Positions 57,483-64,000 of a stretch of DNA of 64,000 nucleotides are shown here, in pieces. The notes beneath the pieces were generated by a model. It was given only the letters and a program-made list of their open reading frames with translations. It was not told the DNA's origin and did not search any database. Source of the stretch: Verrucomicrobiota bacterium (GTDB lineage: Bacteria; Verrucomicrobiota; Verrucomicrobiia; Verrucomicrobiales; Akkermansiaceae). The position numbers were made by a program, and so were the translations under genes. The DNA is taken from the NCBI GenBank assembly GCA_017301995.1, contig JAFLEH010000022.1:62001-126000 (forward strand). Direction: 5' to 3'. How positions within the stretch are numbered: the stretch's first letter is position 1; every line of letters starts with the position of its first letter.

Positions 57483-58204
57483 CGGCGGCGGCGCAGGAGA
57501 CCGAGCAATCCGAGACCGCCGAGAAGGGCGGCGGCGGGCTCGGGAACGGCTACCCAGTTGACTTTGAGGTTGTCCATCGCAACTTGCCCGCCGCTGATGC
57601 CGTCATTGATGGTGATCCGCACGAAAATGTCGTTGCCGGTGTTGGAAAACGCGGAGGATGTCGTGTTCTGCCAGGTTACCTTGGGTGCGCTGCCGACGGC
57701 GACCACAGCTGAATCGTAAATGTTCGGGAAAGATGCGTCATTGCCGTCGAACACCTCAACTTGAAGCCAATTGTTCGGGCTTTGGGAGACCCCACTTGAC
57801 AGCATGTTGATCCAGTCGAACGAGACATCCACTGTTCCGGCACCCAACCCACTGATCGCCTGAGTGAGCTGAACCTTGGTATTTTCGGCCTGCAGAGTGA
57901 GGAAGGTATTGCCGTCAGTGGCAGCGCGATGGGGAATCGTGGTGCCGTTGCCGATCACATAAGGTGGCTGGGAGGTGCCGAAATCCCCATCCGCCAAAGC
58001 GACTCCGGTTGTGCCCGTAATGTATTTTCTCGACCAGTTGCTGAGAGTGGATCCCGCCGCGATGCTGCCCCATGCGGGACTCGTGGTGTCCGGGGTGATC
58101 GGCGTAGCGGAATTCTCGAACGAGCCGTTGACAATGACATTGGCGGCCGAGGCGGCCGCGGATAGGGCGGCAATGGCGGTGGTGAGAGTGAGGATTGGTT
58201 TCAT
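57476..58204 (-). CDS. PEP-CTERM sorting domain protein
   Basis: The 242-residue secreted protein has a signal peptide (ILTLTTAIAALSAAASAANV) and a beta-sandwich domain (VNGSFENSATPITPD..., VDVSFDWINMLSSGVSQSPN, VAMDNLKVNWV). The C-terminal tail is VPEPAAALLGGLGLLGLLRR plus Arg-Gly. That tail is the PEP-CTERM signal (Pro-Glu-Pro, hydrophobic helix, basic end) recognised by an exosortase. The exosortase itself is not in the window. The domain resembles the DUF642/PEP-CTERM surface protein group. The start was placed at the signal-peptide ATG rather than the much longer open frame upstream. Confidence 0.85.
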   Translation of the reverse strand: MKPILTLTTAIAALSAAASAANVIVNGSFENSATPITPDTTSPAWGSIAAGSTLSNWSRKYITGTTGVALADGDFGTSQPPYVIGNGTTIPHRAATDGNTFLTLQAENTKVQLTQAISGLGAGTVDVSFDWINMLSSGVSQSPNNWLQVEVFDGNDASFPNIYDSAVVAVGSAPKVTWQNTTSSAFSNTGNDIFVRITINDGISGGQVAMDNLKVNWVAVPEPAAALLGGLGLLGLLRRRRG

Positions 58205-58323
58205 GGTGGATTGAGTTGGGAAGGAATTTGGAAAAGGTGCGACATGCCGGAACATGCCGCGTATCTGGTTTATGGTGGGATCGGGTTGGCGATTGGGACA
58301 GATCACGTAAGATTTTCCGATTT

Positions 58324-61300
58324 TCACGGCATGGTGGCCTTGAGGCGGGCGAAGATGCGGCCGCCAACCGCGGCGGAGGCCGGGATGGTGACGGTGACGG
58401 CATCGGGGGTGGCGTCGGTGTCGATGGCCACGATGCCCGCTCCCGCGGCGCCGATGGCGGTGGAGGTCCACGACCCCGCGGCCAGCGTGGCGCTGTATTC
58501 CACGCTCAGGGTGCTGAGGGGAATGGATGCCTCCAGGCGGTTGAATTTCAGCTCGAGATCGCCATTGGGCTTGCGGGTGGTGGTGACCGGCGGAGTTGTT
58601 TCCGGGGCAAGCGGGTTGCCGCCGAGGATCCATTCGAGGCCATTGGCGGTGCCGTCTTTTTCCGGATCGTCGTAGAAGCCCTTTTCTTTTCCGGGCGTGC
58701 CGTCGAGGCCCTTGCTGGCGGTCCAGAGGTCATAGGCGGTGCCGATGCTGAGGGTGACATAGTTGCCGGTGTTGCCCGCGCCGTCGGAGGTGTCGTTGTA
58801 GTTGAGGGTGAGGGTATTGGGGCCGTCCACGATCTGGCTGCCCTGGGGTTTGCCGCTGAAGCTGCCGGTGAGGGTGTGGCCGGTATAGTCGAGGATGACG
58901 AACTTGGCTCCGTTGGCAAAGGTGGCCTTGCTGGTGACCTTGTCAGCCACGGCAAGGATGGCGGAAGGATCGATGGTGACATCGCCGCCGGCATTGATGC
59001 GGTCGAATTTCTGGGTGGCAAGGGGGCTATTGAAGTCGATGCGCAGGGTGGATCCGGCCTTGATTTCCAAAGCCCCGGTGGCGAGGGTGCCGATGGTGGT
59101 TCCGGTGTTGGGGCCGGGGGACAGCAGACCGCCGTCGATGACGACCGCTCCGGAGGTGCCGCCAGAACCCAACATCGCGGCGTTGGGTTTCACGGTGACC
59201 GCGTTGGTGACCGTGACCGGCGTGCTTGTGCTGGAGAAGGTCAGATTCGAATTGCTGCTGGTGGTGGGTGCGGTGGTGGGGTGGGCCTCGACGACAACCG
59301 GACCGCCGCCCAGCGCGGAAGCGCTGTTCGCGTAGCAGGTGAGGCCGCGGATGGTGGTGCCGCCCGAATAGCCGGTGGCGGGTCCGCTGAGAAACAGGGT
59401 GGAGGCGGTGGCGCTGTTGTTGTAGAGTTCCAAAGCGCGCGAACCGGTTTCGCCGATAGAGCCGGACACGGTGGCCGAACTTCCGATAACCCCGATGCGG
59501 CTGTCGCCCGCCAGGGTGATGTCGCCACTGTAGGTGACGCTGCCAAACCGGAGGGCACCGAGACGTCCGGCGCTTTCCAGCCAGCCGTCGCCCTGTATTG
59601 TGATGGCCTTGGAAATGGAACCGGCGGAGATGAAAATCTGCCCGTTCGGCAGGACGGCAGTGGAGGCGGCCGCGCTCAGATCGTTGGCATTGTCCACGGC
59701 CAGGCGGGCGGCATCGATGGTGAAGGTGCCGGTGAAGTCCGTGGCGGTGTTGCCGGATAGGGCGTAGGCGGATTGGTTGAGGGTTCCCGAACCCTTGAAG
59801 ATCACATCACCGGCTCCCGCAAGCTTGCCAGCCACAATCACATCGCCCGTGTTGGTGCGGTGGAAGGTGGCGGTGGCGGTGGCCGGGACATTCAGCACGA
59901 CGGTGGCGGCATCGAGGCCGCCGGTGGTGCCGCCATTGCCAATGTTGAGGGACTGGCTGGCGGCCATGTTATAGTTGAGTGCGCCCGCGAGGCTGCCGGT
60001 GATCGCGACCGCCGCGGCATCCTGGGTGATTTTGGCACTGCTGCCGCTGCCGGTGGTGGTGTTGGCGAATACGAAGATGCCGGGATTTTTGAGGATGAGT
60101 TCACCTGCCAGGGAGAGCGCGCCGGTGCCGAGGGTTCCGGTGGTGGCGCCATCGCCGAGCTGGAGTTTTCCGGAAGGGTTGGAAACGCTGTTGGCTCCGG
60201 CATGGGTGTTGGTGGTCAGGATCGTGACTTTTCCACCTCCGATATGGGTGAAAGTTGCCCCGCCGCCGATGCCACCGTTTCCGCTCAGGGTGTAGTCGTT
60301 GGTGGTGTTGTCGAATTTCACCGCGTATGGATAGAGGGTGGTGTCAATGACGGGCGCGAAGGTTTGGACGGGAGCCGTCCCGGTGCCGTCATCGAACGTG
60401 ACATCATCCGCGGTGAAGAATTTGTCCGGAACCTCGGTGCCGCTGTCATCCCATACCCAGTGCGTCGAGGTGTTCAAGTCCCATGCCGATCCGCCTTCGC
60501 CCGCCGCGCCGGTCCAGAAAAGGCTCTTGTGCGCGCCGGCAATCGTAACCGCAACCGCGTCGTCCGAGCCGTCGCCCATACTGGTGGAGGCGACGGTGTA
60601 GCGGGTGCCGGGTTCCAGGGTGATGGACGGTGTGCCGGTCATCGCGCCGCTGTAGGCGATGAGCGGGATCGGCGTGCCAACCGGCGGGCGTGTGGTTAGA
60701 TTCAGCGCGATGTCGCCGCCGGTCTGGGTGTAGTCGCCGGTGACCAGCGCCTTGTCCGGACCGGTCCAGTCGTATTCGAAGCGCAGCGTGCCGCCCGTTT
60801 GGGTGAGGCCGGCTCCGTATCCCCAGACGTCCGTGTTGTTGGGGCCGGCGACCTCCAGCGTGCCGGATTCCACGGTGCGCAGGGTTTTTTCCACCGGCAC
60901 GAGAGCGACGGACGAGAAGTTCTGGAAAATCGCGGTGCCAACCACGACCTTTGGGTTCAGATAGAAGCAGAAGAAAACATAATTGTTTGTTAGATCGGTG
61001 TCGCCGGCCAGGCTGGTGGCGAGACCGGAGAGGTCGAAGCCGGTGGCGTTGAGTGTCTGCGCGGTGCTGGCGAGGTCGGGCACGATCAGATTCACGGTCT
61101 GAACCGGGGCGGCTCCGCCGAAGCCCGAGACCGCGTCACCGGCGTTGCAGAACAGCGTGCGTTGGGAGTTGGTGGCCGAGGGTGTTGCGCCCATATTTTG
61201 GGCGTTGGCGTCGGTGACCGTGGATTTGAGCGGCAGGTCGGTGTAGCTGGCGCCGGTATCCTCCCACTGGCCGGCATAGGCGGCGTGATAGATCGAAGAA

Positions 61301-61656
61301 TCGGGAACATCGACCGTGCTCGCCTCGGTGACGCCGGCGTAGGTGAAGGTGTAGTTGGCGAGGTCCGCCAGATTGGCGGTGCCAAGGGCGGCAAGGATAT
61401 CGGACACGCGGAAGGCGGCTGATTGGACGAAATAGCGGCTGTTACCGCTGCCGAGTGTGGCTCCATTGCCGCCCACCTGTCCTTGGCCGATGCCGCCGCC
61501 GGCGAGAGCCGGGCTGGGATTGGTGATGGAGGTCGCTTTGTCCACGGATGGGCTCAAGCTGTTGATAATGCCCAAGGTGGCACTGCTACGCGGCTGGACC
61601 GCTAATAGCGGAACCGTGGTGGCGGCGAAAACAACGGATCTGAGGAATAAGCGCAT
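58324..61656 (-). CDS. Secreted autotransporter-associated beta-strand repeat protein
   Basis: The ~1,110-residue protein begins with a signal peptide (MRLFLRSVVFAATTVPLLAV). Its first ~250 residues (SRYFVQSAAFRVSDILAALG, WEDTGASYTDLPLKSTVTDA) look like a separate folded domain. The middle consists of beta-strand repeats typical of autotransporter-associated segments (GKLQLGDGATTGTLGTGALS, TGDVIVAGKLAGAGDVIFKG). The C-terminus carries the module FYDDPEKDGTANGLEWILGG followed by a ~85-residue beta domain, as in the giant protein at 18.5 kb. No outer-membrane barrel is present. A surface or extracellular role is an inference. Confidence 0.8.
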   Translation of the reverse strand: MRLFLRSVVFAATTVPLLAVQPRSSATLGIINSLSPSVDKATSITNPSPALAGGGIGQGQVGGNGATLGSGNSRYFVQSAAFRVSDILAALGTANLADLANYTFTYAGVTEASTVDVPDSSIYHAAYAGQWEDTGASYTDLPLKSTVTDANAQNMGATPSATNSQRTLFCNAGDAVSGFGGAAPVQTVNLIVPDLASTAQTLNATGFDLSGLATSLAGDTDLTNNYVFFCFYLNPKVVVGTAIFQNFSSVALVPVEKTLRTVESGTLEVAGPNNTDVWGYGAGLTQTGGTLRFEYDWTGPDKALVTGDYTQTGGDIALNLTTRPPVGTPIPLIAYSGAMTGTPSITLEPGTRYTVASTSMGDGSDDAVAVTIAGAHKSLFWTGAAGEGGSAWDLNTSTHWVWDDSGTEVPDKFFTADDVTFDDGTGTAPVQTFAPVIDTTLYPYAVKFDNTTNDYTLSGNGGIGGGATFTHIGGGKVTILTTNTHAGANSVSNPSGKLQLGDGATTGTLGTGALSLAGELILKNPGIFVFANTTTGSGSSAKITQDAAAVAITGSLAGALNYNMAASQSLNIGNGGTTGGLDAATVVLNVPATATATFHRTNTGDVIVAGKLAGAGDVIFKGSGTLNQSAYALSGNTATDFTGTFTIDAARLAVDNANDLSAAASTAVLPNGQIFISAGSISKAITIQGDGWLESAGRLGALRFGSVTYSGDITLAGDSRIGVIGSSATVSGSIGETGSRALELYNNSATASTLFLSGPATGYSGGTTIRGLTCYANSASALGGGPVVVEAHPTTAPTTSSNSNLTFSSTSTPVTVTNAVTVKPNAAMLGSGGTSGAVVIDGGLLSPGPNTGTTIGTLATGALEIKAGSTLRIDFNSPLATQKFDRINAGGDVTIDPSAILAVADKVTSKATFANGAKFVILDYTGHTLTGSFSGKPQGSQIVDGPNTLTLNYNDTSDGAGNTGNYVTLSIGTAYDLWTASKGLDGTPGKEKGFYDDPEKDGTANGLEWILGGNPLAPETTPPVTTTRKPNGDLELKFNRLEASIPLSTLSVEYSATLAAGSWTSTAIGAAGAGIVAIDTDATPDAVTVTIPASAAVGGRIFARLKATMP

Positions 61657-61840
61657 GGACGTCTGGGAGTGGGAGTGAAAACGGAGGGAATGGCACACCG
61701 GATCGGGCCGCAAACGGACCGACCGCTGGGTTTATGCCCGCGCGCCAGAACGATTGGGACAGCACGCGGCGCTTTTTCCGAATTTTTCCCGGGTTTCGGC
61801 TGGCCAAGATCCCGGCCTTTGCGGAAAACCGCGGAAGCGG

Positions 61841-63889
61841 TCAGTCACCTTCGGTCGAAATCCGGATACTGGCGGAGGAGCCGATCCGATGCTTCAAGGC
61901 CTCCCCGTCCGCTTGGCCGGGACGCAGCCGGATCAGCCGCAATCCGGGAAGCAGCGTGAATTCCGACGCGTGGACGGAACCACATTTTCTCAGATCGAGC
62001 GTTTCCACGAACATGCCGTTGAGTTGATAGAGGTTGAACGCCTCCGGCATTTCCAACTCCAGCGAGTGGATCGGCAGGAACCGAAGCAAACATTTTCCCG
62101 AGCCTCCGCCGGGCGGCACCACCAACCGCAAGGGCACCGCCGAGGTGATTTCCAGCGACTGATCCGCGGGATCGTAGCGGAATCCCGCCTCGTCCCACTC
62201 CGGATTGACGTAGGCCAGCAACGCGCGAATCACCTCATGGTAGTCCTCGGCCTCCCGCCTGGCAGCGACGTCATAGCTCACGATCCGCTCCATCAGCGGC
62301 GCACGGCGCACCCCAACCGCGGCGGCACGGCGCAGAAATCCCGCCAATTCACGGGAAGTGGGACGACTGGCGCGGGAGAAGGAGAAGTCAGGGGCGAGCG
62401 CGGCGATCTTGAGATAGTCGTCGTAAAGCGGATTCCCCGCCACCGGCGGCGCCGACAGCGCGGTCTTGAAATCAAGGGTGTGACACCGGAGGTCGAAAAG
62501 TTCGAGCCGTGCCCCCGCGCATTCCGGATCGAGCGTCAGGGCGGTGTCCGCGAGCTGCATCGCCTCGCGGATGCCGTCCAGCGGCTTGGTGAAAATCCCC
62601 AGGTTTTTCAGCGTGTTGGCGGATTGGGCGAAGTCGGACGCCGTCTTGCGGGAGCGTTCGAGAATCTCGGACGACTGGGTTTGATAGAGGGTTTCCAGTT
62701 CGCCGGTCCGTTCGGTGAGCCGCGCGGCCTTGGCACGGGCCGAACTGGCAAGCTGGCGCTGTTGGTCGAGCTTCTGGACCAGCAGCACACTCACCACCGT
62801 GACCGCCACGGTACCCAACAAGGAAACCGCGGCCGCCGCCCGGTTGCGCCGCAAAAACAGCCGGGCCTCGCGAAAAAATCCGGCCTGCTCGGCCGCGGTG
62901 GAATAGCCACCCACATAGGCTGTCAGATCGCGGCGCATCTCCAGCACCGACGCATACCGGTCGCCGGGCAAGGGCGCGGTGGCCTTGTAGAAAATCGCCT
63001 CCAGCCCCACCGGCAAGGCGCAATCCGCCGCATGCCGGCGCGGCGGCACCGACGCCGGATAGCCCACGGAGGGCGGCCGGCCGGCTAAAATCGCGTGCAA
63101 CAAGCACCCCAGCGCGAAAATATCCGTCCGGTGGTCCTTGGCGCGCCCGGACTCGCCCTGTTCCGGGGCCATGTATCCCGGCGTCCCCCGGATTTCCCCA
63201 TGGAGCGATTCGTTGTCGTATTCGCCGACGAGCCGCAAAACATCAGGCGACGGCAACGCGGCCGCCGGATCGGCACTCCCCGCGCCATTGGCATCGACGA
63301 TCCTGCCCAGCCCCCAATCGCACACCAGAACACCTCCGAAATCATCCACCTGGATGTTTTCGGGCTTGAGATCCAGATGCACGATGCCGCGGGAGTGCGC
63401 GTGGGCCACGGCATCGCCGATTTTCGATAGAATACCGAGCCGTTCCGGCAAAGGAATCCGGTCCGGCGACTCCAACACCTTGGCCAGGGTGGTGGACCCC
63501 TTCAGATCCATGGTGAAAAACGGCCTGCCGTCCGGCGACAACCCCAGATCGTGGATGGCGATGATGTTCGGGTGGCTCAGGGCGGAGGTCAGCCATGCCT
63601 CATGCACAAACCGGTCGTAGATCTCCGGTCCGCTATCCTCCCGGACGACTGCCATCGCCACCCAGCGCTTCATCCGCGTGTCGTAGGCGCGGTAAACCTC
63701 CTTGGTGGCTCCCCGGCCGATCATTTCCTGTTGGTTATAGCGGGGTCCGCTTTCGGCGATTTCGAAACACGACGGGCAAATCGCCTCCAACCCCGGCGCA
63801 TCCAACTGGCTGGCCTCCTCATAAGCGTGGCGCAGCCATCGCTGGAGCATGGCACCGGACGCGGCGTGAGTGTCCACAGGATCGGTCAT
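61841..63889 (-). CDS. Membrane Ser/Thr protein kinase with WNK-like lysine placement
   Basis: The 682-residue protein has an N-terminal kinase domain, a transmembrane helix (about 350-371) and an extracytoplasmic region that begins with a coiled coil. The glycine loop IGRGATKEVYR (57-67) contains Lys63. The beta3 motif reads VAMA (77-80) with Ala80 where the ATP-binding Lys is expected. Glu97 of helix C, HLDLKPEN (171-178), DWG (191-193, for DFG) and GTPGYMAPE (235-243) are present. Lys63 to Ala80 is 17 residues, the same as Lys233 to Cys250 in WNK1. This suggests an active kinase using the alternative lysine. The start overlaps the stop of the sigma factor gene (ATGA), implying coregulation. 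Confidence 0.9.
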   Translation of the reverse strand: MTDPVDTHAASGAMLQRWLRHAYEEASQLDAPGLEAICPSCFEIAESGPRYNQQEMIGRGATKEVYRAYDTRMKRWVAMAVVREDSGPEIYDRFVHEAWLTSALSHPNIIAIHDLGLSPDGRPFFTMDLKGSTTLAKVLESPDRIPLPERLGILSKIGDAVAHAHSRGIVHLDLKPENIQVDDFGGVLVCDWGLGRIVDANGAGSADPAAALPSPDVLRLVGEYDNESLHGEIRGTPGYMAPEQGESGRAKDHRTDIFALGCLLHAILAGRPPSVGYPASVPPRRHAADCALPVGLEAIFYKATAPLPGDRYASVLEMRRDLTAYVGGYSTAAEQAGFFREARLFLRRNRAAAAVSLLGTVAVTVVSVLLVQKLDQQRQLASSARAKAARLTERTGELETLYQTQSSEILERSRKTASDFAQSANTLKNLGIFTKPLDGIREAMQLADTALTLDPECAGARLELFDLRCHTLDFKTALSAPPVAGNPLYDDYLKIAALAPDFSFSRASRPTSRELAGFLRRAAAVGVRRAPLMERIVSYDVAARREAEDYHEVIRALLAYVNPEWDEAGFRYDPADQSLEITSAVPLRLVVPPGGGSGKCLLRFLPIHSLELEMPEAFNLYQLNGMFVETLDLRKCGSVHASEFTLLPGLRLIRLRPGQADGEALKHRIGSSASIRISTEGD

Positions 63890-64000
63890 GGCTCCAGCTC
63901 GGCGATGAGGTTGCGGATTTCCAGATAGAGCCGCTTTTTCACCCGTTTCCTGAGGGTGTAAACCGACGCGACGCTATATCCGGTCCGCCTCGCGATCTCC
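63886..64000 (-). CDS. Sigma-70 family RNA polymerase sigma factor, C-terminal part (5' end outside window)
   Basis: The last 37 codons, read from the window edge, give EIARRTGYSVASVYTLRKRV followed by KKRLYLEIRNLIAELEP and a stop. The first stretch is the helix-turn-helix of sigma region 4 that contacts the -35 element, as found in ECF-type sigma factors. The stop overlaps the kinase start by ATGA. ECF sigma factor plus Ser/Thr kinase pairs are known in the PVC group, so the two probably form one signalling unit. Confidence 0.75.
   Translation of the reverse strand, partial: EIARRTGYSVASVYTLRKRVKKRLYLEIRNLIAELEP

Overview
The window is GC-rich chromosomal DNA that reads as a member of the Verrucomicrobiota, probably close to the Luteolibacter/Haloferula group (inference). 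The support is a secretin resembling the Akkermansia Amuc_1098 pilus type, a PEP-CTERM protein, autotransporter-associated beta-strand proteins, large secreted proteins with a DPDxDG...GGxP C-terminal module, few clear Shine-Dalgarno sites, and many hairpin-forming intergenic repeats. No tRNA, rRNA, CRISPR array, prophage or complete insertion sequence was seen.

Layout: 0-1.7 kb holds the 3' end of rho, coaD and an M50 protease. 1.8-5.8 kb is a tightly packed run of secreted or anchored hydrolases (esterase-like, M1 aminopeptidase, M28 peptidase). 6.4-8.0 kb has a short CorA-like transporter and fabI. 8.4-13.4 kb is a more AT-rich accessory region on the minus strand. It holds two transcription-unit-like modules, each starting with a near-identical ~290 bp repeat that carries the upstream region and signal-peptide half of a small secreted protein. 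A unique tail follows, then one or two membrane-anchored helical proteins. 13.4-18.3 kb has CD225 and DUF2752 membrane proteins, a GH51-like glycosidase, a secreted protein and an SH3 protein. 18.5-27.9 kb is one ~3,140-residue surface-type protein with five tandem ~204-residue units.

28.2-32.5 kb encodes an RND efflux pair whose inner-membrane pump has an in-frame amber codon. 33.3-37.4 kb encodes a secretin and an AsmA-like protein, followed by long-form HPF. 38.2-45.4 kb holds a sterol-desaturase-type hydroxylase, an N-formylglutamate-amidohydrolase-like protein, ClpS with a translationally coupled DUF2017 protein, TcdA, an FHS-family sugar permease, an RDD protein and a Wzz-like protein. 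45.5-51.4 kb has three envelope or secreted proteins of unknown role.

51.5-56.9 kb is a chaperone cluster: dnaK behind a sigma54-type promoter with an upstream palindrome, a class II Fic AMP-transferase, groES and groEL. 57.0-64.0 kb has an NTF2-like protein, a PEP-CTERM protein, a beta-strand-repeat protein, and a sigma factor coupled to a membrane Ser/Thr kinase. That kinase lacks the usual beta3 lysine but has a lysine in its glycine loop at exactly the WNK position.

The best candidates for undescribed biology are the repeat-headed leader/variable-tail modules (8.4-12.7 kb), the WNK-like bacterial kinase, the Fic protein inside the chaperone cluster, and a genome-wide-looking enrichment of the word CTAAC/GTTAG.
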